Source: an uncultured Lachnospiraceae bacterium
GTDB taxonomy: Bacteria > Bacillota > Clostridia > Lachnospirales > Lachnospiraceae
Assembly (NCBI GenBank): GCA_946403625.1
Contig: CAMJAP010000012.1
Span: 1-50,495 of the forward strand
Length of the DNA stretch: 50,495 nt
Reading direction: 5' to 3'
The notes under the pieces were generated by a model. The model did not search any database, had not been told where the DNA came from, and saw only the letters and a program-made list of their open reading frames with translations. Positions 24,544 to 33,351 of this stretch are shown in pieces. Both the position numbers and the translations under genes were made by a program. Within the stretch, counting starts at the first letter, position 1, and every line of letters begins with the position of its first letter.

Positions 24544-25788
24544 ATGGAATTCAATACAAGATTACTACATGGAGGAGCGATACCCGTCAATCCGGGAAGG
24601 GAGATACTTCCTCCGATCGCTCAGGTAACGGCTTTTCGTTATGGGAGTATGGAAGAACTGGAGAGTGTATTCCAGCATAAGAGTATGGGATATGCCTATT
24701 CCCGCATCGGTAATCCGACACTGACCGCCTTGGAGCAGAGGATCAACGAACTGGAAGGCGGTGTCGGCGCAGTCTGTTGCAGCAGCGGAATGTCTGCTAT
24801 TACCAATGCATTGCTGGCTGTCTGTAACAGCGGCGATGAGATCATAGCAGCGAGTCGTTTGTACGGTGGATCGATCGATCTGTTCCACGACCTGGAAAAA
24901 CTGGGGATCCATACAGTGTTTGTAAGGGAACTGACGGCAGAAGCATGCCGCGAGCGGATCAATGAAAAGACCAGAGTGATCTTTGGTGAGTTTATTTCCA
25001 ATCCGTCTCTGCAGGTGCTGGATATACCGGCACTTGCGGCAGTTGCACACGAAGCAGGGATACCGCTGTTTGTGGATTCCACGACGGCTACACCTTATGT
25101 AGCCAATCCCCTTTCCCTGGGGGCGGATGTAGTCATACATTCCACTTCGAAATATATCAACGGCGGTGGCAATTCCATCGGCGGTGTGATCGTAGACGGA
25201 GGGAAGTTTGCCTGGGACTTTGAAAAGCATGCCGCATTACGCGAGTTTAAGAAATACGGAAAACGGGCTCTTTCCGTAAGACTGCGGACAGACATCTGGG
25301 AAAATACGGGAGGCTGTATGGCCCCTATGAATGCTTTCTTAAGTTATATCGGTCTGGATACCCTGGGGCTTCGGATGGAGAAGATCTGCAAGAATGCAGA
25401 CCGCCTGGCAAAAGCACTGGCGGAATTGCCCGGCATCGAAGTAAATTACCTGACGCTGGAAACCCATCCGTATCACCAATATGTGGATAAAGAGTTGAAC
25501 GGATACGGAGGCGGGATCCTGACCTTCCGCACAGGATCGAAAGAAAAAGCGTTCCGTATCGTGAATGCACTGAAATATGCACTGATCGCAAGCAACATCG
25601 GAGACATCCGAACGCTGGTGATCCATCCGGCATCTACTCTATATATACACGAAGCTGCGGAGGAAAGAGAAGCTGCCGGCGTATTCGATGATACCATCCG
25701 CGTAAGTGTGGGGATCGAGGATGCAGAGGATCTGATCCGCGATTTTACGGAGGCGATTGCCGCTGCCGAAACAGGAGCAGAGTTATGA
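24544..25788 (+). CDS. metY: O-acetylhomoserine sulfhydrylase-type PLP enzyme
   Basis: A 414-residue enzyme of the Cys/Met-metabolism PLP family. The PLP lysine is in IHSTSKYINGGGNSIGG, with the phosphate-binding CSSGMSA and YSRIGNPT upstream. N-terminal FNTRLLHGG and the TAFRYGS stretch favour MetY (O-acetylhomoserine + sulfide to homocysteine) over cystathionine lyases, though specificity in this family is hard to read. Its neighbours are a JAMM peptidase and a sulfur-carrier/E1 fusion, the same set as Wolinella HcyD/HcyF/HcyS, where MetY uses a protein thiocarboxylate as sulfur donor. GAGGAG precedes the ATG. Confidence 0.82.
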   Translation: MEFNTRLLHGGAIPVNPGREILPPIAQVTAFRYGSMEELESVFQHKSMGYAYSRIGNPTLTALEQRINELEGGVGAVCCSSGMSAITNALLAVCNSGDEIIAASRLYGGSIDLFHDLEKLGIHTVFVRELTAEACRERINEKTRVIFGEFISNPSLQVLDIPALAAVAHEAGIPLFVDSTTATPYVANPLSLGADVVIHSTSKYINGGGNSIGGVIVDGGKFAWDFEKHAALREFKKYGKRALSVRLRTDIWENTGGCMAPMNAFLSYIGLDTLGLRMEKICKNADRLAKALAELPGIEVNYLTLETHPYHQYVDKELNGYGGGILTFRTGSKEKAFRIVNALKYALIASNIGDIRTLVIHPASTLYIHEAAEEREAAGVFDDTIRVSVGIEDAEDLIRDFTEAIAAAETGAEL

Positions 25789-26198
25789 TCCGCGAGATCG
25801 GGATAGCAGGTGGTGCATATACACAGATCTGTGAGGAAGCCATACGCGCCTATCCGGAAGAAGGCTGCGGTGTCCTGTTTTCCGGGGAAGATCCCCATCG
25901 GGTGGACTTCATAAAGGCAATGAAGAATACGGCAGAAGATAAGGAAAACGGGGATCGTTTCCATATCGATCCGCTTGACCTGTTCCGGACAGAACAGGAA
26001 GCTGAGCGGGAAGGCCGGCAGATCATCGGTTTTTTTCATACTCATCCGGACCGGAGGGCAGTGCTTTCGCAGACGGATGAACAATATATGATCCCGGGAA
26101 TGCTGTATATCATTGTATCGCTGAGCGGCGGCAGGGTGACAGAGATCCGGGGATATAAAAAAGAAAAAGAGATCATGGAAGTAGTGTTACGGATATAG
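25785..26198 (+). CDS. JAMM metalloprotease processing the sulfur carrier (HcyD/Mec type)
   Basis: A 137-residue JAB1/MPN-domain zinc peptidase. The metal motif HTH-x7-S-x2-D is complete (HTHPDRRAVLSQTD), and the upstream glutamate lies in PEEGCGVLFSG. Homologues trim residues after the Gly-Gly of ubiquitin-like sulfur carriers or release cysteine/homocysteine from them. It overlaps metY by four bases (ATGA) and precedes the carrier-E1 fusion, whose Gly-Gly is internal and needs cutting. Confidence 0.85.
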   Translation: MIREIGIAGGAYTQICEEAIRAYPEEGCGVLFSGEDPHRVDFIKAMKNTAEDKENGDRFHIDPLDLFRTEQEAEREGRQIIGFFHTHPDRRAVLSQTDEQYMIPGMLYIIVSLSGGRVTEIRGYKKEKEIMEVVLRI

Positions 26199-26236
26199 AT
26201 CCGAAAACATATAAAAGTAAGGGGAGGAACAGAAAG

Positions 26237-27697
26237 TTGAATGTTTATATTTCGGCGACGCTGCGGAACTTCTTTGGTAAAAACGCGCGATTGGAGACAG
26301 CAGCCACAAGTATCCGGGAGATCCTGAACTGGCTGAAGGATGAGTATCCGGAATCGGAAAAAGTTTTGTTTGATGAAAACGGAAAACTGAGAAGTTTTAT
26401 CCGCATTTATGCGGGGGAGGAAAACAGAACCGCAGAAGACAAATGGGATACGGTTCTATCGAAAGATTCGGAAGTATTACTGCTTCCGGCGATCGCGGGA
26501 GGTGCACCGGAAAACGACAGCATCATTCCCGAGGAAAGAAGAAAAACAGTTTCGTTTGATGATAAAGAGATCGAACGCTTCGGACGGCATCTGATGCTCC
26601 GGGATATCGGAGTCAAAGGACAGAAGCGTATCAAGGCTGCCAGAGTGGTGATCGCAGGTGCCGGTGCATTGGGATCGGCTGTGATCCAGTATCTTGCGGC
26701 AGCAGGTGTAGGTACCATCAAGGTGGTGGATTTTGATGATGTGTCGCTGGAAAATCTGCAAAGTCAGGTGATCCACACGACCAGGGATCTGAACCGGCCG
26801 AAGGTGGCATCCGCTAAGGATATTGTAAGGAACATAAACAGGAATATAAATTTCGAAGCCGAGAATACAAAGCTTGAGGCCGAGAATATTGTAGATATTA
26901 TAGATGGTTACGATCTGGTGATCGACTGCACCGACAATTACAAGGCGAGATATCTGATCAACGATGCCTGCGAATTGTGCGATATACCGGTGGTATTCGG
27001 CGCGATCTACCAGTTTGAAGGACAGGTGGGAATCTTTAATTACAAAGACGGTCCATGCCTGCGCTGCTTTTTCCCGGCACCGCCGCCATCCGGACTGGTG
27101 CCGACATGTGCGGAAGGAGGAGCCATCAGCCCGCTTCCCGGCATCATCGGAAGCATACAGGCAAATGAAGCATTGAAACTGATCATCGGCATCGGTGATC
27201 ATCTGGCCGGAAAGGTGCTTACGGTAGACAGTCTGTATCTGCGTTTTAGGATCCTGGATGTAAAGAAGGATAAGGAATGCCCGCTTTGCGGAGCGCATCC
27301 GACCATCAAGGGCGTGCAGGATTTCGATTACGATGATTTCTGCGGACTCAAGCAGAAGGAGGAAGAGATCCCGATCGAAGGCTTCACGCCGGAAGAACTG
27401 GCAAAGAGGATCGAGAACGGGGATGCGATGACGATCGTGGATGTACGCGAACCGCACGAGAGGGCGATACAGAAATTCCCGAATGCGCTGGTGATCCCGA
27501 TCGGACAGCTGGCCAGACGACAGAACGAGCTGGATCCCGAGATCGATACGATCTTTGTCTGCAAGCAGGGAATGCGAAGTGTGTTGGCGATCAATACGCT
27601 GAGAGAAGCCGGATACAAGGGCCCGATGTACAACTTAAAAGGCGGTATCGACGCAATGAAGGACATCATGTTCTCGCACGAAGGAGCATGGTTGTAA
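26237..27697 (+). CDS. Fusion of sulfur carrier, E1-like activating enzyme and rhodanese
   Basis: A 486-residue three-part protein. Residues 1-89 are a MoaD/CysO-like ubiquitin fold ending in LPAIAGG (Gly88-Gly89), continued by APEND. Residues about 108-350 form a ThiF/MoeB adenylating domain with GAGALGSAVIQYLAAAGVG, zinc pairs CLRC and CPLC, and a catalytic cysteine in VPTCAEGG. Residues about 380-486 are a rhodanese domain with active loop CKQGMRS. The start is TTG 26237, set by GGGGAGG nine bases upstream. Together it could adenylate its own carrier, accept persulfide on the rhodanese and make a thiocarboxylate; cleavage after Gly-Gly by the neighbouring JAMM peptidase would first be needed. 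E1-rhodanese fusions are known; the added N-terminal carrier is the odd part. Confidence 0.88.
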   Translation: MNVYISATLRNFFGKNARLETAATSIREILNWLKDEYPESEKVLFDENGKLRSFIRIYAGEENRTAEDKWDTVLSKDSEVLLLPAIAGGAPENDSIIPEERRKTVSFDDKEIERFGRHLMLRDIGVKGQKRIKAARVVIAGAGALGSAVIQYLAAAGVGTIKVVDFDDVSLENLQSQVIHTTRDLNRPKVASAKDIVRNINRNINFEAENTKLEAENIVDIIDGYDLVIDCTDNYKARYLINDACELCDIPVVFGAIYQFEGQVGIFNYKDGPCLRCFFPAPPPSGLVPTCAEGGAISPLPGIIGSIQANEALKLIIGIGDHLAGKVLTVDSLYLRFRILDVKKDKECPLCGAHPTIKGVQDFDYDDFCGLKQKEEEIPIEGFTPEELAKRIENGDAMTIVDVREPHERAIQKFPNALVIPIGQLARRQNELDPEIDTIFVCKQGMRSVLAINTLREAGYKGPMYNLKGGIDAMKDIMFSHEGAWL

Positions 27698-27763
27698 TAG
27701 TGAAATAAAGTCGCAGTGGCTTTATCATATAAACATTTTTTACCAGTAGGAGGAAACGAAACA

Positions 27764-28720
27764 ATGGCAAAAGAAACCGAAAAGACAGAAGGCATCAATG
27801 CATTAAGCGCAAAAGCGGCCTATAATCTGGCCAATGTCACAAAGACAAAACCGCAGTATGGAGCTCTGACACCGAAGTGGCTTACGAAATTTTTGGAGTT
27901 CAAGGGACTGGAGACCGGTCTGTTCCGTGTAAACAAGGTAGTGGAAGGTGAGACCCCGCTGGATGTACTGTGCAGCCAGACCAAGAAGACGGATATCATC
28001 CCGCAGGGATATATCGAGTACGAGACACAGCCGCGTGAGTATGTGCTGAATTCCATCTCTACCATCATCAATGTAAATACCGCTGTAGAAGATGTTTACA
28101 GCGCGCCGTACGATCAGGTTCAGGAGCAGCTCGGTCTGGCGATCGAATCCTTAAGAGAGCGTCAGGAAAGCCAGCTGATCAACAACGATGATTACGGTCT
28201 GCTCAAGAACATTGCGGATTCCCAGAGAATTCAGACGAGAAACGGCGCACCGACACCGGATGATCTGGATGAGCTGATCACCAAGGTTTGGAAAGAGCCG
28301 TCGTTCTTCCTGGCACATCCCCGTGCGATCGCTGCATTTGAAAGAGAGTGCACAAAGAGAGGCGTTCCCCCTGTAGTTGTTAACATTGCAGGCGGCAATT
28401 TCCTTACCTGGAGAGGTATTCCCATTGTTCCGACCGACAAGCTTCTTGTAGACGGTCTGAAGAATCCGAAGTCCCAGAACGGTAAGACCAACATCCTGCT
28501 GATCCGTACCGGTGAAGCAAAGAGAGGTGTGATCGGTCTGTTCCAGGCAGGTCTTAAGAATGAACATTCCAGAGGTTTGTCCGTAAGATTCCGTGGTATC
28601 GATGATAAGGGAGTTGCATCTTATCTTTTGTCTTTGTACTGCTCGGCAGCTATTCTTGCAGATGACGCTATCGCAGTTTTGGAAGACGTGGAGGTAGGTG
28701 AATACTATGACTACGATTGA
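27764..28720 (+). CDS. Family 2A encapsulin shell protein (SrpI-like)
   Basis: A 318-residue shell protein of the HK97 fold in the SrpI/family 2A branch. Recognisable parts are the N-terminal arm with AKAAYNLANVTKTKPQYG, PKWLTKFLEFKGLETGLFRVN, YIEYETQPREYVLNSIS, the FLAHPRAIAAFERECTKRGVPP and TWRGIPIVPTDKL stretches, and the DKGVASYLLSLYCSAAIL end. Such shells enclose a cysteine desulfurase, encoded here immediately downstream and overlapping by 14 bases. The ATG at 27764 has AGGAGG upstream; an in-frame ATG at 27716 precedes a non-conserved 16 residues. SrpI-type compartments have been linked to sulfur storage. Confidence 0.9.
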   Translation: MAKETEKTEGINALSAKAAYNLANVTKTKPQYGALTPKWLTKFLEFKGLETGLFRVNKVVEGETPLDVLCSQTKKTDIIPQGYIEYETQPREYVLNSISTIINVNTAVEDVYSAPYDQVQEQLGLAIESLRERQESQLINNDDYGLLKNIADSQRIQTRNGAPTPDDLDELITKVWKEPSFFLAHPRAIAAFERECTKRGVPPVVVNIAGGNFLTWRGIPIVPTDKLLVDGLKNPKSQNGKTNILLIRTGEAKRGVIGLFQAGLKNEHSRGLSVRFRGIDDKGVASYLLSLYCSAAILADDAIAVLEDVEVGEYYDYD

Positions 28721-30515
28721 GCAACTTGCCGGAGTTCCCTCAGCAGCGGAACTTGACGTGTTGGCGAATGCGTGGTTTCCAGATTTAACAGAAAGTGTAT
28801 ATGGTGTATCGCAGCAGGAAGTATCCGAACCTGCAGTGCCGGAAGTGAATGCAAATGATCTGGTTCAGGGTTACGGCACTGCTCCTTTGGGAGAGGTTCC
28901 GAGTGGTGGTTTCGGTTTGCCGCAAAACAATTCGGTGCAGAATTACGGAAGCATTCCGGAAAGCGGAGCCGTACAGAATGCCGGCAGCAGTACGCCCGGG
29001 ATCGATATTCCGGAATTCGACTGGGAGCATCCCTTCGCGTATGGCGGAGGCTCTGCCGATCCGTGGCTTAAGGATGTGGAAGGTGCAAGTGCACCGGAAG
29101 CGGAATTTATCTCTGCGAACAGTGATATTCCTGCAGTGGCGGAAACGAACAGCAATACCGCATATGCACCGGTGGTACTGTCACAGACACAGGCTGCAGA
29201 GCGTGGGCGGACCATTGATGCACCGACTTCTTTAAACGGAGACAACGTAGACAGGAAGGAAGAGAAGGATGCACCGTACTCTTCAAGAGACGAGTCCATC
29301 CGTATCGGATCCAAAACGCTGGCACAGATCCGCAGTGACTTCCCGATCCTTTCGGAGAAGATCAACGGAAATCCGCTGGTATGGCTGGATAACGGCGCAA
29401 CAACACAGAGACCGCAGGTGGTCATCGATCGCCTGAAATATTATTACGAGCATGAAAACTCCAATGTGCACAGAGGGGCGCATACGCTGGCTGCGCGTTC
29501 GACGGATGCGTATGAAGATGCGCGTGACACGGTAAAAGATTTTATCGGTGCACCGTCCCGTGACGAGATCATTTTTGTCAGAGGTACGACCGAGGCGATC
29601 AATCTCGTTGCAAATGCGTATGTAAAACCGACGCTTACACCGGGAGATGAGATCATCGTTTCCATTCTGGAGCATCATGCAAATATCGTACCCTGGCAGC
29701 TGATCGCAGAAGAGACCGGAGCAGTGATCAAAGTGATCCCCTGTGATGAGACCGGACAGCTGATCCTGCATGAGTATGAGAAACTGTTTACAAAGCGTAC
29801 CAAATTTGTTGCGGTAACGCACGTATCAAATGTGCTCGGTACGGTAACGCCGGTGGCAGAGCTTACTGCGATCGCACATCGCCATGGGGTAAGGATTTTG
29901 GTCGATGGTGCGCAGTCGGTTGCACATATTCCGGTCAGCGTATCGGCGCTGGATGTAGATTTCTTCGTCTTTTCCGGTCATAAGATCTTTGCACCGACCG
30001 GTATCGGTGTGGTCTACGGAAAGCGTGAATTGCTGGAAGCAGCCAGACCGTATCACGGCGGCGGCAATATGATCGCGGATGTGACCTTTGAGAGAACGAT
30101 CTACAATCCGATCCCGAACAAATTTGAAGCGGGTACGGGCAGCATTGCGGATGCGGTAGGATTGGGTGCAGCATTGAAATATCTTTCCGACATCGGTATG
30201 CCCTGCATTTATCGTTGGGAGCATGAACTGCTGACCTATGCGATGAAAGAGATGAAGACCGTAAAGGGATTGCATCTGATCGGTACGGCATTGAACAAAT
30301 CCTCGGCGCTTTCCTTCCATTTGGACGGATATTCCGATGATGAAGTCGGTGCACGACTGGATTCTTACGGTATCGCAGTTCGTACGGGACATCACTGTGC
30401 GCAGCCGGTACTGCGGAGATTCGGTTACGAGGGTTCGGTTCGTCCGACGATCGCACTTTACAATTCACCGGACGATATTGACGCGATGGTGAAAGTATTA
30501 AAAACATTTGCTTAA
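28707..30515 (+). CDS. Encapsulated cysteine desulfurase with long disordered cargo domain
   Basis: A 602-residue PLP enzyme that takes sulfur from cysteine. The catalytic part (about residue 200 on) is SufS/CsdA-type: PLP lysine Lys426 in SGHK and the persulfide cysteine Cys564 in TGHHCAQP. The first ~195 residues are of low complexity, rich in Pro, Gly, Ser, Ala and acidic residues, and begin with LAGVPSAAELDVLANAWFPDL, the type of short hydrophobic motif that loads desulfurase into family 2A encapsulins. The ATG at 28707 overlaps the shell gene; a GTG three codons upstream is an alternative. No SufBCD or IscU genes are nearby, so a role in sulfur storage or carrier loading fits better than cluster assembly. 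Confidence 0.9.
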   Translation: MTTIEQLAGVPSAAELDVLANAWFPDLTESVYGVSQQEVSEPAVPEVNANDLVQGYGTAPLGEVPSGGFGLPQNNSVQNYGSIPESGAVQNAGSSTPGIDIPEFDWEHPFAYGGGSADPWLKDVEGASAPEAEFISANSDIPAVAETNSNTAYAPVVLSQTQAAERGRTIDAPTSLNGDNVDRKEEKDAPYSSRDESIRIGSKTLAQIRSDFPILSEKINGNPLVWLDNGATTQRPQVVIDRLKYYYEHENSNVHRGAHTLAARSTDAYEDARDTVKDFIGAPSRDEIIFVRGTTEAINLVANAYVKPTLTPGDEIIVSILEHHANIVPWQLIAEETGAVIKVIPCDETGQLILHEYEKLFTKRTKFVAVTHVSNVLGTVTPVAELTAIAHRHGVRILVDGAQSVAHIPVSVSALDVDFFVFSGHKIFAPTGIGVVYGKRELLEAARPYHGGGNMIADVTFERTIYNPIPNKFEAGTGSIADAVGLGAALKYLSDIGMPCIYRWEHELLTYAMKEMKTVKGLHLIGTALNKSSALSFHLDGYSDDEVGARLDSYGIAVRTGHHCAQPVLRRFGYEGSVRPTIALYNSPDDIDAMVKVLKTFA

Positions 30516-30524
30516 ATTGACAGA

Positions 30525-30569
30525 CTGTCGGGAAACATCCGGTGTTTCTTACGGTATGTTTTCCGACAG
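30525..30569 (+). promoter_or_regulatory. Intercistronic hairpin after the desulfurase gene
   Basis: A 14-bp stem with one G-T wobble (30525-30538 with 30556-30569), extended inward by CCG-CGG pairs, with no T tail. It probably adjusts expression between desulfurase and cysE. Confidence 0.55.
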
Positions 30570-30616
30570 GATACTGTTGCAGGGGAAAAAGATCACTGCA
30601 GCAGAAAGGGGCGAAA

Positions 30617-31576
30617 ATGGGAAATATAATCAAAGAAGATGAGATTGACAGGATCGTCCGGGATGTCTATGCAGATCTGGATGGGAAGAAGAACATCGAT
30701 GCGATCAGCATCTATAACAAACCTGACAAATCCGAAGTCCGGGAACTGGTAAGAGATCTGTTCCGTGTGATCTATCCGGGATATTACCGTGACCGGTCCG
30801 TTAAAATATATAATCCGAAAAATACCTTTGCCGTGACCGTAGAGGATATCTTTTATCATTTGAACAAGCAGGTGACACTGGCGCTGGATTTTTGCACCAG
30901 ACGAGGAACGATGACGGCAAAAGACCGTGAAGAAGAAAGTTATCGAGTATGTAAACTGTTCTTCGAAAGGATCCCTGTGATCCGGGAATATATCGAGTCG
31001 GACTTGCTGGCAGCTTATGACGGAGATCCGGCAGCAGGCTGTCTGGAAGAGATCATACTGGCGTATCCGGGACTGGTGGCGATCACGGTTTACCGCATCG
31101 CACACGAACTGTATAAACTGCAGATACCGGTACTTCCCAGATTGATGACAGAATATGCGCATTCCGAGACCGGGATCGATATCCATCCGGGGGCAGAGAT
31201 CGACAAATACTTTTTTATCGATCACGGAACCGGCATAGTGATCGGTGAGACCACCGTGATCGGAAAGAATGTAAAGATCTATCAGGGAGTGACGCTGGGT
31301 GCGCTCTCGACCAGAGGCGGACAGAAACTCTCCGGCAAGAAGAGGCATCCGACCATCTGTGATAATGTAACGATCTATGCCGGCGCTTCCATACTCGGGG
31401 GCGATACGGTGATCGGAGAAAACACCGTGATCGGCGGCAATACTTTTATTACCAAATCGATCGATGCGAACACGATCGTGAGCATGAAGAGTGTGGAAAT
31501 GGAGTACCGCACAAACGGAAAAGACCGTCATACGGAAGAAGTAGGTCAATCCGATGAATGGTACTATATGATATAA
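30617..31576 (+). CDS. cysE: Serine O-acetyltransferase
   Basis: A 319-residue CysE/SrpH-type enzyme that makes O-acetylserine from serine and acetyl-CoA. The left-handed beta-helix hexapeptides run from about residue 190 (GIDIHPGAEIDKYFFIDHGT, then GETTVIGKNVKIYQGVTLG), with the catalytic His in the IDHGTG stretch. An N-terminal helical part of about 180 residues is typical of the longer EpsC/SrpH type. The ATG at 30617 has AAAGGGG upstream; an in-frame ATG at 30542 lies in the hairpin. Serine acetyltransferase, encapsulin and desulfurase recur together in family 2A systems. Confidence 0.93.
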   Translation: MGNIIKEDEIDRIVRDVYADLDGKKNIDAISIYNKPDKSEVRELVRDLFRVIYPGYYRDRSVKIYNPKNTFAVTVEDIFYHLNKQVTLALDFCTRRGTMTAKDREEESYRVCKLFFERIPVIREYIESDLLAAYDGDPAAGCLEEIILAYPGLVAITVYRIAHELYKLQIPVLPRLMTEYAHSETGIDIHPGAEIDKYFFIDHGTGIVIGETTVIGKNVKIYQGVTLGALSTRGGQKLSGKKRHPTICDNVTIYAGASILGGDTVIGENTVIGGNTFITKSIDANTIVSMKSVEMEYRTNGKDRHTEEVGQSDEWYYMI

Positions 31577-31601
31577 GTAAACAAAAATGGAGGAAAAAAC
31601 A

Positions 31602-31811
31602 ATGAAGATCACAGTAGCAGGAGAAAAGAAGGAAGTGGCAGACGGTATCACCGTTGCAGCACTGATCGAGCAGGAAAATGTAGAAACTCCGCAGTATGTA
31701 ACGGTTTCCATCAATGAAGAGTTTGTTGAATCCGGGGCATTTGCGGATACCGTAATCAAGGAAGGCGATGAGATCGAGTTCCTTTACTTCATGGGAGGAG
31801 GCGCGTTTTAA
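31602..31811 (+). CDS. ThiS/MoaD-like sulfur carrier with masked Gly-Gly end
   Basis: A 69-residue ubiquitin-fold carrier (MKITVAGEKKEVADG at the start, EGDEIEFLYFMGGGAF at the end). Carriers of this family are active as Gly-Gly thiocarboxylates; here Gly-Gly-Gly is followed by Ala-Phe, so the end must be trimmed, presumably by the JAMM peptidase at 32632. The situation is like Pseudomonas QbsE/QbsD. GGAGG precedes the ATG at 31602, and the stop overlaps the E1 gene (TAATG). Confidence 0.87.
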   Translation: MKITVAGEKKEVADGITVAALIEQENVETPQYVTVSINEEFVESGAFADTVIKEGDEIEFLYFMGGGAF

Positions 31812-32620
31812 TGGCATTTACGAATGAACAGCTGGAGCGTTATTCCAGACACATCATTTTAAAAGAGATCGGTGCCAAAGGTCAGAAGAAACTGTTAAAT
31901 GCAAAAGTTCTGATCATCGGCGCCGGCGGACTGGGTGCACCGGCAGCGTTGTATCTGGCAGCAGCAGGTGTGGGTACCATCGGTATCGTGGATGCCGATG
32001 TGGTCGATCTTTCCAACCTGCAGAGACAGGTGATCCATACGACCAATGACATCGGAAAGAAAAAGGTGGAATCCGCAGCGGAGACGATGCGTGCCATCAA
32101 TCCCGATGTGACGGTCAATACCTATTATGATTTTGTCAGCAGTGCAAATATCCTGGATCTTATCAAGGACTATGATTTCATCCTGGATGGTACGGACAAC
32201 TTCCCGGCGAAGTTTCTGATCAATGATGCATGCGTGATGGCAAAGAAGCCGCTTTCCCATGCAGGTATCATTCGGTTCAAAGGACAGCTGACAACGATCA
32301 TCCCGGGGGAAGGTCCCTGCTATCGTTGTATCTTTAAGAATCCGCCGCCAAAGGATGCGGTTCCCACCTGCAAGCAGGCCGGCGTGATCGGCGCTATGGG
32401 TGGTGTGATCGGTTCCCTGCAGGCGATGGAGGCAGTAAAGTATATCACCGGTACCGGCGAATTGCTGGTAGGATATCTGCTTACCTATGATGCGCTGAAG
32501 ATGGAATTCCACAAGATTAAGCTGCCGCCCAGAGGCAAGGGATGCGCCGTATGTTCGGATGAGCCGACCATCACGGAGCTCATCGACTACGAGCAGGTAG
32601 CATGTGATATGCACAAATAA
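31811..32620 (+). CDS. E1-like adenylyltransferase (ThiF/MoeB/HcyF family)
   Basis: A 269-residue enzyme that activates the C-terminal glycine of the carrier with ATP. It shows GAGGLGAPAALYLAAAGVG, DGTDNFPAKFLINDAC, the zinc pairs CYRC and CAVC, and the catalytic Cys in VPTCKQAGVIGAMGGVIGS. It has no fused rhodanese or carrier, unlike the paralogue at 26237. The one-base overlap with the carrier gene indicates tight coupling. Confidence 0.92.
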   Translation: MAFTNEQLERYSRHIILKEIGAKGQKKLLNAKVLIIGAGGLGAPAALYLAAAGVGTIGIVDADVVDLSNLQRQVIHTTNDIGKKKVESAAETMRAINPDVTVNTYYDFVSSANILDLIKDYDFILDGTDNFPAKFLINDACVMAKKPLSHAGIIRFKGQLTTIIPGEGPCYRCIFKNPPPKDAVPTCKQAGVIGAMGGVIGSLQAMEAVKYITGTGELLVGYLLTYDALKMEFHKIKLPPRGKGCAVCSDEPTITELIDYEQVACDMHK

Positions 32621-32631
32621 GAGGACACATC

Positions 32632-33069
32632 ATGAAAATTACGATCAACAAATCGGACTTTGACAGAATTTATGAGCATGCCCTTTCCGTTCGGCCGGAA
32701 GAGGCATGCGGTCTGATCGCGGGAGTGGATAACGAAGACGGTGTTCGTGAGATCCGAAAGGTCTATATTCTTACCAATATCGACCACACCAACGAACATT
32801 TCACCATCGATCCGAAGGATCAGCTTGCCACGATCAAAGATATACGCGCGAACGGATTAAAGCCGTTGGGCAACTGGCATTCCCATCCGGAGTCACCCTC
32901 CCGTCCTTCGGAAGAAGATAAGCGACTGGCAAATGACAGCAATGCCAGTTATCTGATCCTTTCGCTTCAGGAGGAAGGCAATCCGGTATTGAATGCATTC
33001 CATGTCGAGAGCGTGGATGGGGAAAAGACCGTACGAAAAGAAGAACTGATCATACAGGAGGAGAAATAA
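32632..33069 (+). CDS. JAMM metalloprotease, second copy
   Basis: A 145-residue MPN-domain peptidase with a complete metal motif (HSH-x7-S-x2-D, HSHPESPSRPSEED) and the glutamate region PEEACGLIAG. It most likely removes the Ala-Phe tail of the carrier at 31602 and/or frees an amino acid built on it. It is a paralogue of the peptidase at 25785, each standing with its own carrier and E1. Confidence 0.88.
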   Translation: MKITINKSDFDRIYEHALSVRPEEACGLIAGVDNEDGVREIRKVYILTNIDHTNEHFTIDPKDQLATIKDIRANGLKPLGNWHSHPESPSRPSEEDKRLANDSNASYLILSLQEEGNPVLNAFHVESVDGEKTVRKEELIIQEEK

Positions 33070-33070
33070 A

Positions 33071-33322
33071 ATGGCAGAGATTGATTTTGAAGTAGATGAC
33101 AAAGTGGACATTACCGATGTCAATTGTCCGGTGACTTTTGTAAAGACCAAGGTAGCTTTGGAAGAACTGGATGAGGGACAGATCCTGCAGGTGCACTTAA
33201 ACGACGGCGAACCGGTACAGAATGTTCCGAGAAGCATCAAGGAAGAAGGTCACGAAGTATTAAAGCTTGTGGATAACGGCGACGGAACCTATGAGCTGTA
33301 CATCAAAAAAGTCGGCGACTGA
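33071..33322 (+). CDS. TusA/SirA-like sulfur-transfer protein
   Basis: An 83-residue protein with the TusA fold pattern: DITDVNCPVTFVKTKVALEEL, where the Cys of the CPxx motif would carry persulfide. The usual CPxP proline is a threonine (CPVT). It closes the operon one base after the JAMM gene and may carry sulfur from the desulfurase or rhodanese to the carriers. Confidence 0.82.
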   Translation: MAEIDFEVDDKVDITDVNCPVTFVKTKVALEELDEGQILQVHLNDGEPVQNVPRSIKEEGHEVLKLVDNGDGTYELYIKKVGD

Positions 33323-33351
33323 AAAATTTTGAAAAAACATTATAAAACCTA

